Positions 15,683 through 24,999 of a stretch of DNA of 64,000 bases are shown here, piece after piece. Under the pieces are notes generated by a model, which was not told the origin of the DNA, did no database searches, and saw only the letters and a program-made list of their open reading frames with translations. The stretch is taken from NCBI GenBank assembly GCA_963793275.1, contig CAWBZL010000003.1, forward strand, positions 744,001-808,000, read 5' to 3'. The position numbers and the translations under genes were made by a program. Position 1 is the first letter of the stretch. Each line of letters begins with the position of its first letter. This DNA comes from Marinirhabdus sp963793275. GTDB lineage: Bacteria > Bacteroidota > Bacteroidia > Flavobacteriales > Flavobacteriaceae.

Positions 15683-17401
15683 TCAATACCCGCACGCTGT
15701 GTCATCACCACGGGCATCGGCACCACCTTCCATAGTACCGTTGGGAAGTACTAAAATGGCATCTACTTTCCCGATTATTGGATCTACCTGGGTGTTTTCC
15801 GGGTAGCCTTTTTGGGTGAGTAGTTCTTTTAATTCTGAAGGAAATCGGTCCTTTTCATATCTTATTGCGTCCGGCAACCATTGGTGATGAAATCTGGGAG
15901 CATTTACGGCTTCCTGCATATTCATATTAAATTCACGAACATTCAAAATTGTTTGTAAAACCGACGTGATAATAGTCGCTCCTCCCGGAGTTCCCACCAC
16001 CATCCATAGTTTTCCGTCGCGTTCTACAATAGTAGGTGTCATCGTGCTTAGCATTCTTTTTTGTGGTGCTATGGCGTTTGCTTCGCCACCAACAAGTCCG
16101 TATATATTTGGCTCGCCGGGCTTGGCGCTAAAGTCGTCCATTTCGTTGTTTAAAAAAAAGCCCAACTCTTTTACATATAGCTTAGATCCATAGCCGGAGT
16201 TAAGCGTAGTAGTGGCAGAAACTGCATTTCCATAGGCATCTACTATAGAGTAGTGGGTAGTTTCTTCACTTTCGTAGCCTGCAATCACGCCCGGGCCAAT
16301 TGTTTTAGAACTGGTTGCTTTTTCGAGGTTAAAATCTTTCATTCGGTTTTTTAAATACACATTGGACAATAAAGAATCTACGGGAATCTCAACAAAATCC
16401 GGATCACCTAAAAAGTAACTTCTGTCGGCATAGGCACGACGTTCAGCTTCTGCCAACACCTGAATATACTCCACCGAATTATGACCATATTCTTGCAGCG
16501 GAAACGGTTCTACCATCTTAAGAATTTGTCCTAAGGCTATACCTCCGCTGGAAGGAGGTGCCATAGAGATTACTTTCAAATCTTTATAATCAAAAACAAC
16601 AGGGTCTCTAAACTCGGCTTCGTAGGCTTTTAAGTCGTCCAGGGTAATAATTCCGCTTCGCTTCTTTATAAAAGCTACCAGCTTTTTTCCAATATCTCCT
16701 CCATAAAAAGCTGTAAAACCTTCATCCGAAATAGCTTGCAAGGTAGTTGCAAGGGCTTCATTAATAAAGGTATCGCCTTCAGCATACTGTTTGGTTACAA
16801 TAGAGGTTTCTCCACTTACCTCTTCAAAAACAGGGGCGTAGTGAGTAAAGCGCTCGGCCTGGGATCTGGTTATTGTAAAGCCATTTTTTGCCAGCGCAAT
16901 TACGGGTTCCAAAATTACTTCCATCGGTAATGAACCCAATTTTTCGTGTACGGCAAACATTCCAGCCACCGTGCCGGGTACACCAACTGCAAGCCCTCCC
17001 TGTTTACTTTTAGCGGAGTCATACGCACCATCACTGTTTAAATACATATCCCTGGATGCTCTCATTGGAGCTTTTTCGCGATAATCGAAACCCCCTAACT
17101 CTCCATATTGGGTGCGGTAAACCATAAAGCCACCACCACCAAGGTTTCCTGCGTAGGGGTACACAACTGCCAGGGCCATTTCGGTAGCGATCATTGCGTC
17201 GAATGCATTTCCTCCTTTTTGTAGGATTTCTACACCAATTTTGGAGGCTTCTTCCCGTGCAGATACTACCATTGCTTTTTCGGTGATTAGACCTATTTTG
17301 GGTAGTGTTTTTGCTTCTGCAATTTCAGTTGGTTGAGTAGTTTCTTGACAGTGCACAAAAAGAAAACAAGAAAGCAGGATGGGGAGCAGATTCAGTTTCA
17401 T
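15683..17401 (-). CDS. ggt: Gamma-glutamyltransferase, lipoprotein
   Basis: 572 residues. The N-terminus is a lipoprotein signal (LLSCFLFVHCQE), so the enzyme is probably tethered in the periplasm. The N-terminal nucleophile after self-cleavage is the Thr of ETTHYSIVD (about residue 381); SMAPPSSGG, GGGGFMVYR and VGTPGGATI are typical of the family. It hydrolyses or transfers the gamma-glutamyl group of glutathione and related peptides. The start overlaps the stop of the upstream ACP-phosphodiesterase-like gene by four bases, so the two are likely cotranscribed. Confident on family; substrate preference unknown. Confidence 0.93.
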   Translation of the reverse strand: MKLNLLPILLSCFLFVHCQETTQPTEIAEAKTLPKIGLITEKAMVVSAREEASKIGVEILQKGGNAFDAMIATEMALAVVYPYAGNLGGGGFMVYRTQYGELGGFDYREKAPMRASRDMYLNSDGAYDSAKSKQGGLAVGVPGTVAGMFAVHEKLGSLPMEVILEPVIALAKNGFTITRSQAERFTHYAPVFEEVSGETSIVTKQYAEGDTFINEALATTLQAISDEGFTAFYGGDIGKKLVAFIKKRSGIITLDDLKAYEAEFRDPVVFDYKDLKVISMAPPSSGGIALGQILKMVEPFPLQEYGHNSVEYIQVLAEAERRAYADRSYFLGDPDFVEIPVDSLLSNVYLKNRMKDFNLEKATSSKTIGPGVIAGYESEETTHYSIVDAYGNAVSATTTLNSGYGSKLYVKELGFFLNNEMDDFSAKPGEPNIYGLVGGEANAIAPQKRMLSTMTPTIVERDGKLWMVVGTPGGATIITSVLQTILNVREFNMNMQEAVNAPRFHHQWLPDAIRYEKDRFPSELKELLTQKGYPENTQVDPIIGKVDAILVLPNGTMEGGADARGDDTACGY

Positions 17402-17982
17402 AATTCGGAAAGTTTTTGTTTTGATGCGATCATCAATTCAGCAAAAAAAGAAGTGAATTCAGCTTCAAATTCGGTATAAAATTCTTCCAGTTCCAGGACG
17501 GCAAGGTTCATTTTAGCCTGGTTTTTGGTTCGGTGATTCATTTGTGTGAGAATGGTGCTTATGCCTTGCACACTTGCGTAACTTAACAGCCAATTATCGG
17601 ACATCATATACGGCATCATACGCTGGATTCGGGTGGGTAAAATTTCAAAATTAGTAGTAAGCATATCGTAAAAATTAGCTACATATTCGGCTAAAGGTTG
17701 TTTATGGTAGGTGTTCCAGTTTTTGGCCAGGAAGTGATCGTACAAAATATCTACTATTACCCCACTGTAATGCCCGTAATTTTTATGAAGTCTTGCGGTG
17801 CTCTGTCTTACCGTTGGATGGCTGTCTGTGTAGCTATCAATAAACCGATGTAACAGGATACCTTTCTTTATTTTTGGGGGGTATTTCAAATAGCGTTTGC
17901 CTTTAATACCATCTGCAATAAAGTTGCCAATGGTAATGCCTTCATCCTCACCAGAAAGATAGATATGTGCTAGAAAATTCAT
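17398..17982 (-). CDS. Acyl carrier protein phosphodiesterase-like protein
   Basis: 194 residues matching the AcpH (DUF479) pattern: MNFLAHIYLSG at the start, IGNFIADGIKG, then LLHRFIDSYTDSHP and DILYDHFLAKNW, which supply the conserved His/Asp residues. AcpH of Escherichia coli removes 4'-phosphopantetheine from ACP, although in vivo importance is small. The gene overlaps ggt by four bases (ATGA), implying coupling; no functional link between the two is obvious. Confidence 0.85.
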   Translation of the reverse strand: MNFLAHIYLSGEDEGITIGNFIADGIKGKRYLKYPPKIKKGILLHRFIDSYTDSHPTVRQSTARLHKNYGHYSGVIVDILYDHFLAKNWNTYHKQPLAEYVANFYDMLTTNFEILPTRIQRMMPYMMSDNWLLSYASVQGISTILTQMNHRTKNQAKMNLAVLELEEFYTEFEAEFTSFFAELMIASKQKLSEL

Positions 17983-18026
17983 TCTGACAATTTACGAAAT
18001 TGCATCACATTTTTAGTGATATAAAG

Positions 18027-18034
18027 TATCTTTG
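18027..18034 (+). promoter_or_regulatory. Candidate -7 promoter element upstream of the phosphohexomutase
   Basis: TATCTTTG is a perfect TAnnTTTG element. The nearest TTG upstream (18000-18002) is 24 bases away, slightly long. If used, it would give a 5' leader of about 155 bases containing the short hairpin at 18067-18082. Confidence 0.35.
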
Positions 18035-18194
18035 CTTTTTTAGTTGGTAGTTAACAGGCTATAGGAAGCAACTAAAGTTGCTGAAAGTGCACTGCCTGCT
18101 TCGCTCGCTTTTTTAGTTTTAGTTTAAAACCTTAGTAAACACTGAAACGAATAGCACCATTACTTGTTTAATTGGATCAAAAAGATAATTTAAT

Positions 18195-19580
18195 ATGACG
18201 CTTATAAAATCAATATCCGGAATAAGAGGAACCATTGGAGGAACGCAGGGAGAAAATTTAACGCCTATAGATGCTGTGAAGTATGCTGCATCCTACGGTA
18301 CCTGGGTACAACAACAAAGAAACAAGGAAGATTATAGAGTAGTAGTAGGTAGGGACGCTCGTATAAGTGGCGAAATGGTGCAGCAATTGGTGATGAATAC
18401 ACTTGTAGGAATGGGCATTCACGTGATAGACCTTGGACTTTCTACAACGCCAACGGTAGAGATGGCAGTAGCTATGGAACACGCTGATGGCGGGATAATT
18501 TTAACAGCAAGCCACAACCCAAAACAATGGAATGCGTTAAAATTATTGAATAATAAAGGAGAGTTTCTGGATGCCGCTGCCGGACAGGAAATTTTAGATA
18601 TCGCCCAAGGAGGTACTATTCATTTTGCTGAAGTTGATGATTTAGGAAAAATTACCATACACGATGCTTATATTGATTTACATATTGACGAAATTTTACA
18701 ACTTCCTTTGGTGAATGTTTCAGCAATTAAGAAAGCTGGTTTTAAAGTGGTGGTAGATGCTGTAAACAGTACAGGGGGCATAGCAGTACCTTTATTGTTG
18801 AATGCACTGGGAGTACATGCTGTAAAATTATATTGTGACCCAACAGGCGAATTTCCGCATAATCCGGAACCATTGAAGGAGCATCTGGGAGATTTAATGC
18901 AATTGGTTACAAAGGAACATGCCGATTTTGGACTAGTAGTAGATCCGGACGTAGATAGACTGGCTTTTGTAGATGAAAAGGGCGAAATGTTTGGCGAAGA
19001 ATATACGTTAGTTGCCGTGGCAGATTATGTGCTACGAAACAATCCGGGAACAACCGTTAGTAATATGTCTTCCTCAAGAGCATTGCGCGATATTACTGAA
19101 AAACACGGCGGAACGTACACAGCAAGTGCCGTGGGTGAAGTAAATGTGGTGCAGCAAATGAAAGATACCAACGCTGTGATTGGTGGCGAAGGGAACGGCG
19201 GAATTATTTACCCGGAGTTACATTACGGGCGGGATAGTTTGGTAGGGATCGCATTATTTTTAAGCCATCTTGCCGAAGAAAAAATTGCCGTAAGCGAATT
19301 AAGAAGTCGTTACACCAGTTATTTTATGAGCAAAAAGAAAATAGAACTAACACCACAATTAGATGTAGATGCTATTTTAAAAGAAATGGAAGCTCGCTAT
19401 AGAAATGAAGAAATAAACACTTTAGATGGTGTGAAAATTGACTTCGCCGAAAACTGGGTACACCTTCGTAAATCCAATACTGAACCTATTATTAGAATAT
19501 ATACCGAGGCAAAAAGCCAGCAAGAGGCAGATGCCCTGGCAGATCGATTTATCGTGGAATTACGAGAGATAGCCGGGTAA
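18195..19580 (+). CDS. glmM: Phosphohexomutase, probably phosphoglucosamine mutase
   Basis: 461 residues of the alpha-D-phosphohexomutase superfamily. The phosphoserine loop is TASHNPKQWNALK, the metal loop DPDVDRLAFVD, the sugar-binding loop GEGNGGIIYPE and the phosphate-binding loop RKSNTEPIIRIY. In Bacteroidota this paralogue is normally assigned as GlmM (glucosamine-6-P to glucosamine-1-P for UDP-GlcNAc); phosphomannomutase/phosphoglucomutase activity cannot be excluded. Single gene on the plus strand among minus-strand neighbours. Confidence 0.85.
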   Translation: MTLIKSISGIRGTIGGTQGENLTPIDAVKYAASYGTWVQQQRNKEDYRVVVGRDARISGEMVQQLVMNTLVGMGIHVIDLGLSTTPTVEMAVAMEHADGGIILTASHNPKQWNALKLLNNKGEFLDAAAGQEILDIAQGGTIHFAEVDDLGKITIHDAYIDLHIDEILQLPLVNVSAIKKAGFKVVVDAVNSTGGIAVPLLLNALGVHAVKLYCDPTGEFPHNPEPLKEHLGDLMQLVTKEHADFGLVVDPDVDRLAFVDEKGEMFGEEYTLVAVADYVLRNNPGTTVSNMSSSRALRDITEKHGGTYTASAVGEVNVVQQMKDTNAVIGGEGNGGIIYPELHYGRDSLVGIALFLSHLAEEKIAVSELRSRYTSYFMSKKKIELTPQLDVDAILKEMEARYRNEEINTLDGVKIDFAENWVHLRKSNTEPIIRIYTEAKSQQEADALADRFIVELREIAG

Positions 19581-19670
19581 ATTTCCAAATTAAACCCGAG
19601 AAAATAATTGATCTACTATTAGGTTTGCGATGGCAGGTATAAAATTTATCAAGTCACCTCAACCAATTAA

Positions 19671-20567
19671 TTAATCCCGCAACTCATACTTCTTAACATC
19701 ATTCCTGTACTTCCAGCGCTTGTGAGTCCATAGATAATACGCCGGTTCTGCGTGTATTTGGTCTTCTACCAGTTGTAAAAATTTATCGGTTATTTGGTAG
19801 TTTGGAAAGCTGTTCGGGTCTTTGGTGATTAATTTAATGTCCGCTGCATAGTGGCCTCTTTTCACTTTGCGAATGTCCAAATAAATTACTGCCAAATCGA
19901 ATTTTTTCGCCATCATTTCGCCTCCCGTGAGAACAGGAACCTTAATCCCCATAAACTCCTGAAAATGTTTTGCTTTCCAGTGTTTTGCAGTTTGGTCTGC
20001 AATGAAGGCAGTAAGTAATAACTCATTATTTGCAATGGCTGTTCCTAGTTTGTGAACGGTTTGTTTGGTATTAATAAGCTCACTATTGTATCGGGCTCTT
20101 ATTTTCTTTACCAGATTATCAAAATATTCGTTTTCAATACGTTTGTAGACGGCATAACCCTTATGATTAATAAAGCGTTGTAAAATAACGCTCCATTCCC
20201 AACTGGCGTAATGTCCCATAAACATCATAATGTTCTGGTCTTCTTTCTCCAGATCGTGGATAATTCCAACATTGCTTACGGTAAAACGCTTTTTCATCTC
20301 TTTTTCAGAAATTGAAAGCGATTTTATAGCTTCCAGCACCATATCGCAAAGATGCACGTAGAACTCTTTACGTATGGCGTGACGTTCTTTTTCAGTTTTA
20401 AGAGGGAGTGCCAGTTTTAGGTTTTCGGCTACTACTTTTTTACGGTAGCCCAGCATATAGTAGACAAAGAAAAACAGCACATTGGAAATACCATACAGCA
20501 TCCAAAAAGGAAGTATGGAAATAAACCAGATTATTGGGTACACTAAAAGATAAACTAAACGTTGCAT
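19671..20567 (-). CDS. LpxL/HtrB-type lipid A acyltransferase
   Basis: 298 residues with an N-terminal hydrophobic stretch (LVYLLVYPIIWFISILPFW plus a second segment) anchoring it to the inner membrane. The catalytic HX4(D/E) motif appears in GHYASWEW, and the C-terminus has the usual WTHKRWKYR segment. The family transfers secondary acyl chains to lipid A precursors; aminolipid acylation is a possible alternative in Bacteroidota. It is divergent from the rhomboid gene, with 63 bases between them. Confidence 0.88.
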   Translation of the reverse strand: MQRLVYLLVYPIIWFISILPFWMLYGISNVLFFFVYYMLGYRKKVVAENLKLALPLKTEKERHAIRKEFYVHLCDMVLEAIKSLSISEKEMKKRFTVSNVGIIHDLEKEDQNIMMFMGHYASWEWSVILQRFINHKGYAVYKRIENEYFDNLVKKIRARYNSELINTKQTVHKLGTAIANNELLLTAFIADQTAKHWKAKHFQEFMGIKVPVLTGGEMMAKKFDLAVIYLDIRKVKRGHYAADIKLITKDPNSFPNYQITDKFLQLVEDQIHAEPAYYLWTHKRWKYRNDVKKYELRD

Positions 20568-20581
20568 AGCGATTGTTAGCG

Positions 20582-20589
20582 CAAAACTA
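20582..20589 (-). promoter_or_regulatory. Candidate -7 element of the acyltransferase gene
   Basis: Minus-strand TAGTTTTG, a perfect TAnnTTTG element 14 bases before the ATG at 20567. A TTTG lies upstream at a shorter than usual spacing. Confidence 0.35.
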
Positions 20590-20630
20590 ACTAAATTTAT
20601 TGCTTCAAATTAAAAAACTTTATTGCTACA

Positions 20631-21281
20631 ATGCAGAACCTTGATATTGCAACACTTGTCATTCTTGCCGCAAATATTTTAATCTCCATAAAAGGATTTA
20701 ATGACTTTTCGTTTTTCGAAAAATATAAATTTAATATTGCCGGTATACGACGTGGTGAGCAGATTAGAATGTTTACTTCCGGATTTTTACACGTAGATTT
20801 TACACATTTATTATTTAACATGCTCACGCTGTATTTTTTTGCTCACGTAGTGATTGACGCGTTGGGAACAGTTCAGTTTGTGCTTATTTATATTGCAGCA
20901 TTATTAATGGGAAATTTACTGTCGTTTTATTTTCATAAAGATGAATTTCATTACAGCGCAGTAGGGGCGAGTGGTGCCGTTACGGGCATTCTATACTCGG
21001 CTATTTTGTTTTATCCGGATATGGGTTTGTATTTATTTTTTATTCCAATTGCAATTCCCGCCTGGATCTTCGGATTACTTTACCTTTTGTATTCTATCTA
21101 CGGAATGAAGAGCAGAAGAGGAAATATTGGTCACGATGCGCATTTTGGTGGTGCCATTGCAGGATATGCACTAACCTTAGGCTTTGCTCCAGGTTTATTA
21201 CAAACTAACCTGTGGATTGTATTGGTGCTCGCATTACCCATTGTGTTGTTATTTGTACTGCACAAATTGGGTAAAATTTAG
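20631..21281 (+). CDS. Rhomboid-family intramembrane serine protease
   Basis: 216 residues, about six membrane helices. The catalytic Ser is in GASGAVTG (about residue 113) and the catalytic His in AHFGGAIAG (about residue 170). The motif HVDFTHLLFNM in the first periplasmic loop is characteristic. It cleaves substrates within the membrane; the substrates are unknown. Both catalytic residues are present, so it should be active. It faces the TlpA lipoprotein gene across a bidirectional hairpin. Confidence 0.92.
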   Translation: MQNLDIATLVILAANILISIKGFNDFSFFEKYKFNIAGIRRGEQIRMFTSGFLHVDFTHLLFNMLTLYFFAHVVIDALGTVQFVLIYIAALLMGNLLSFYFHKDEFHYSAVGASGAVTGILYSAILFYPDMGLYLFFIPIAIPAWIFGLLYLLYSIYGMKSRRGNIGHDAHFGGAIAGYALTLGFAPGLLQTNLWIVLVLALPIVLLFVLHKLGKI

Positions 21282-21295
21282 AGTTATACCTAAAA

Positions 21296-21332
21296 AATAA
21301 AGGTTAATTGAGTTACCCAATTAACCTTTATG
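21296..21332. terminator. Bidirectional terminator between convergent genes
   Basis: Perfect 12-base arms AAAGGTTAATTG (21299-21310) and CAATTAACCTTT (21318-21329) around a 7-base loop, placed between the stops of the rhomboid and TlpA genes. The minus-strand side runs into TATTTTTT; the plus-strand side is followed less cleanly by T-rich sequence. Confidence 0.8.
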
Positions 21333-21353
21333 AACTATTTTAAAATTTCAAAC

Positions 21354-22466
21354 TTACTCCAATAACGAAGCAATCTTCGCTTCCAAAGCCGGACCTCGTA
21401 AATTTTTATCTATAATTACTCCGTTTTCATCCAGTAAGAACGTAGCAGGGATAGAGCGTACACTATATTGTTTTGCAATAGGATCCTGCCAAAATTGTAA
21501 ATTGGATACGTGATACCAGTCCATATTATCGTCTGCAATAGCTTGCTTCCAACGTTCTTCCTGTCCCTGGCGGTCCAGAGAAACACTAATTATGTTAAGT
21601 CCTTTATCGTGATATTTTTCATACACTTTTACCACATTTGGGTTTTCTCTACGGCACGGCTTACACCACGATGCCCAGAAATCGATAATAGTGTATTTTC
21701 CTAATGCATCATTTAATGCCAGTTCTGTACCTTCAGGGGTTTTAGCTGAAAATTCAGGAGCTTTTCCACCAATTTCAGTAGCGCTCATAGCATCCAATGC
21801 CGTTTTAATTTTTGAAGCAGTGGCAGATTCCTTCATCTTCGGATCGAGGCTTTCCAGCGCTTCTTTCGCTTCAATAGAGTTGATCTCCTTTTTATTTAAC
21901 ATTTCAGAAATAAGCATCACAGAGAAGAGAGAGTTACCATTTTCAGAAATAAAGTTTTTCTTGTAAGCAGTTTCCTGAGCCAGAACTTCTGCACTTTCTT
22001 TTTGCAATTGGCTCACCATAATACCATCCTGCTCCTGTTGTGCTGTGCGGTAGCGGGTAGTAATATCCTGTCTGCGGCGTCCAAAATCTGTAATTGCGAC
22101 TACAAATTGACGGTATGCTTCATTTTGCGGGCTACCAGTTACATAAGATGCTGGCAGGCTATCTTTATACATAGTTACCTGCAGATCTTTATTTTCCGGA
22201 AAGTAGGCAATAGTTCCTAATTTTCCTACCGCCAGATAATTTACTGTGGCCATTTCGGTATTAGGGTAAGTAGCGCTAAAAGTTCCATTTGTAACTGTAA
22301 TAGTGTCTATAACAATGGGTTGGCTGGTTACCGGGTTTATTTGGTTTACTAATATTGTAGTACCGTCTTCAAAACCTTCAGCGGTGCCGGATAATTTGTA
22401 GGTGTCAGATTCGCCTTGACACGCTACTAAAAGCGCAACGGCCAATACAGATAAAAATAGTCTCAT
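21354..22466 (-). CDS. TlpA-family thiol-disulfide oxidoreductase lipoprotein (DUF4369)
   Basis: 370 residues. Lipoprotein signal with lipobox LLVAC at the N-terminus, then a DUF4369-like beta domain (about residues 25-130), a helical linker and a C-terminal thioredoxin fold with the CXXC active site WCKPC (about residues 265-269). These proteins face the periplasm and reduce or oxidise disulfides of envelope proteins. Common in Bacteroidota, often several per genome. A perfect -7 element lies just upstream. Confidence 0.92.
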   Translation of the reverse strand: MRLFLSVLAVALLVACQGESDTYKLSGTAEGFEDGTTILVNQINPVTSQPIVIDTITVTNGTFSATYPNTEMATVNYLAVGKLGTIAYFPENKDLQVTMYKDSLPASYVTGSPQNEAYRQFVVAITDFGRRRQDITTRYRTAQQEQDGIMVSQLQKESAEVLAQETAYKKNFISENGNSLFSVMLISEMLNKKEINSIEAKEALESLDPKMKESATASKIKTALDAMSATEIGGKAPEFSAKTPEGTELALNDALGKYTIIDFWASWCKPCRRENPNVVKVYEKYHDKGLNIISVSLDRQGQEERWKQAIADDNMDWYHVSNLQFWQDPIAKQYSVRSIPATFLLDENGVIIDKNLRGPALEAKIASLLE

Positions 22467-22484
22467 AATAGTTTAGATTTTCAG

Positions 22485-22492
22485 CAAAAATA
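22485..22492 (-). promoter_or_regulatory. Candidate -7 element of the TlpA lipoprotein gene
   Basis: Minus-strand TATTTTTG, a perfect TAnnTTTG match 18 bases before the ATG. The upstream TTG element is not clear. Confidence 0.35.
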
Positions 22493-22607
22493 AAGGTATT
22501 TCTTTGTCTAAAAAAGTGAAAATCTGTTAATTGTTAATTCTGTAATAATTGCCAAGTACATTTCAAATAATTGTATATTTTTACTTGTTAATTATTTGAT
22601 AGTTAAA

Positions 22608-24986
22608 ATGAAAGATACAGGGAGAGAATTTCCATTAGATATTAAGATTAGTTTTAAAACATTGTTTGAAACGTATGAAGCTAACCTTAACACCGGCAGC
22701 GACTTACAAAAAAGGCGTGCTAAGGAAGTGTTGGATGTAGCCAAAAAATACCCTAAACTTTCAGAAGGTATAACTACCCAAAAAGAGATCAAAAAATTAC
22801 AGAAACAAATAGATTTTGTGATCGACGATATTTTTGCTTCGGTTTTACAAACCAATGAGATAAAAATTGCCGGAGCACCCTTTCAATCCATTCCCTTTAA
22901 AACAACGTCCAGATACGATGCCATAAAAGCCAACGCAGATAGTTCTTACGAAATGCAGTTGACAGATATGAACGATGACGAGTTTTATATACTGGGCTGT
23001 AGTCTTATTTTAAGAGGATATTACGGATATAACATAGACTTTAGACGTCCTTATTTTTATAATATTCCAGATGCTACGGGAGTGATGAAATCTTATAAAG
23101 TCTTATATAACGCAGATTTTGGCCATATTGAAAAGACGGATGCTTCTATAGATATAACCCGCGAGGATGTTTCAGAATTATTGGATAATTTCAACAATAT
23201 TGAATTGTGGAAACAGAAATTCCCTCCAAATTCCTGGATATATTCCGGTTTTGTGATTGCAAATATGTACGATGCCACTACAGATGTTTCGTTATCTAAT
23301 TTTAAAACAAGTTTACTTGCCAACGAGTCTGCTAAGAGTGAAAGTTTTATAAAAGAGTTTGAATCTATTTTAAAGTCTTTATATTCAATTCAGGATTTAC
23401 AAGTAGGATTTACTGTTTTTAATGAAGAAGATAATATTTTTGAGCAACCAGGAGCAGCAATAGGGGAAAGTTTTATTCTTGATGATAAAAAGAAAGAGCG
23501 GTGTGATACTGCCCTTTGTGAAGCGTCGTTCTACACACTTTTTAAACAAAAACAATTTTATTGTATTTCTGAAGTGGAACGGTACGCCAATTTATATCCG
23601 GAAAATGCTTTATATAAAAAATTACTTAGACAGCAGGTACAGAGTGCAATTATAGTTCCTGTTGTAGATAATGATATACTGTACGGTATTCTTGAAATAG
23701 TGTCTACGATTCCGCAGGCATTAAATTCTATAAACGCCAATAAACTACACGATGTGTTACCTAACCTGGTAGATTCTGTAAAACGTTCGAAGGAAAAAGA
23801 AGAAAACGAAATTGAATTAATGATTCAGGATGAATGTACCGCAATACATGCCAGCGTTCATTGGAAGTTTCATCGTGAGGCAGCACGTGTGATTAAAGCA
23901 CAAAAGGCTGGTCAACAGGCGTATTTTAAGGAAATTGTTTTCGAAAATGTATACCCTCTATACGGACAAATAGATATAAAAGGGTCTTCGGAAGCGCGCA
24001 ATATAGCTACAAAGAATGACCTGATATTACAATTGGAACAGGTTCAGAAAATTATAAAACGAATCTACACAATTGAAAAACTACCCATTTATGAGCAGTT
24101 AGAGTTCAGAATCTCAAATTTCTTAGAAGAATTTGAAGCAGAAGAATTGCAGGTAAATAGCGAACGTAATGTACTTCAGTTTTTAAGACACGAGATCGTT
24201 CCCCTTTTCAAGCATCTTTCCAAAAAGAGCGAAGCGCTTAAACAAATGATCACAGAGTATCACGAAATGGTGGAACAAGGGTCTGGATTGGTGTATATGC
24301 ATAGAAAAGATTATGACGAGTCAGTTACACTTATTAATAAGCGGATGGCTTCTATAATTGACAGAAAACAGAAGGAAGCCCAGGAAATGTATCCACATTA
24401 TTTTGAGCGTTTTAAAACAGATGGTGTAGAGCATAGCCTGTATATTGGAGAGGCCGTGACCAAAGGAACAAATTTCCATAAAGTGTATCTGTATAATCTA
24501 CGCTTGTGGCAATTGCAGGTAATGTGCGAAATGGAAAATGCCTTTTATAAATTGAAGGAAAAACTTCCTGTACAATTAGACGCAGCTTCTATGCTGTTGG
24601 TCTTTAACGCATCATTATCGTTACGTTTTAGAATGGACGAAAAAAGATTTGATGTAGATGGAACGTACAATGCTAGGTATGAAGTAGTAAAAAAGAGAGT
24701 GGACAAAGCCAATATTAAAGATACCCAGGAGCGTATCACTCAATCCGGAAAAATATCTATCATTTACTCTCAAAAAGAAGATGAAATAGAATATCTGAAA
24801 TATGTTGCATTTTTACAACATAAAAAAATGTTGGACAAAGATATTGAATTGCTGGAAGTTGAGGATTTACAGGGTGTGACAGGGCTTAAGGCCATTAGAG
24901 TATCTGTCTTATACGAAACAAATACCAAAAACGATCAAAAAGAATATTACACCTACGAAGATCTAATGACACAATTAAAATCGTAG
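22608..24986 (+). CDS. GAF-domain protein of unknown function
   Basis: 792 residues from ATG 22608; an in-frame TTG 12 bases earlier is less likely. The N-terminal part resembles nothing I know. A GAF-like segment lies at about residues 245-400 (LQVGFTVFNEED, then SAIIVPVVDNDILYGILEIVS), which in other proteins binds small ligands. The C-terminal half is long, charged and mostly helical, with no kinase, HAMP or cyclase motif. No signal peptide, so cytoplasmic. It converges on the HD-PycTM gene with only 13 bases between the stops. Confidence 0.75.
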   Translation: MKDTGREFPLDIKISFKTLFETYEANLNTGSDLQKRRAKEVLDVAKKYPKLSEGITTQKEIKKLQKQIDFVIDDIFASVLQTNEIKIAGAPFQSIPFKTTSRYDAIKANADSSYEMQLTDMNDDEFYILGCSLILRGYYGYNIDFRRPYFYNIPDATGVMKSYKVLYNADFGHIEKTDASIDITREDVSELLDNFNNIELWKQKFPPNSWIYSGFVIANMYDATTDVSLSNFKTSLLANESAKSESFIKEFESILKSLYSIQDLQVGFTVFNEEDNIFEQPGAAIGESFILDDKKKERCDTALCEASFYTLFKQKQFYCISEVERYANLYPENALYKKLLRQQVQSAIIVPVVDNDILYGILEIVSTIPQALNSINANKLHDVLPNLVDSVKRSKEKEENEIELMIQDECTAIHASVHWKFHREAARVIKAQKAGQQAYFKEIVFENVYPLYGQIDIKGSSEARNIATKNDLILQLEQVQKIIKRIYTIEKLPIYEQLEFRISNFLEEFEAEELQVNSERNVLQFLRHEIVPLFKHLSKKSEALKQMITEYHEMVEQGSGLVYMHRKDYDESVTLINKRMASIIDRKQKEAQEMYPHYFERFKTDGVEHSLYIGEAVTKGTNFHKVYLYNLRLWQLQVMCEMENAFYKLKEKLPVQLDAASMLLVFNASLSLRFRMDEKRFDVDGTYNARYEVVKKRVDKANIKDTQERITQSGKISIIYSQKEDEIEYLKYVAFLQHKKMLDKDIELLEVEDLQGVTGLKAIRVSVLYETNTKNDQKEYYTYEDLMTQLKS

Positions 24987-24999
24987 GGGTATAACTTTA

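Noticed and set aside
18067..18082. Inverted repeat AGCAACT/AGTTGCT upstream of the phosphohexomutase
   Set aside because: The loop would be only two bases and no T-run or second structure supports a regulatory element.
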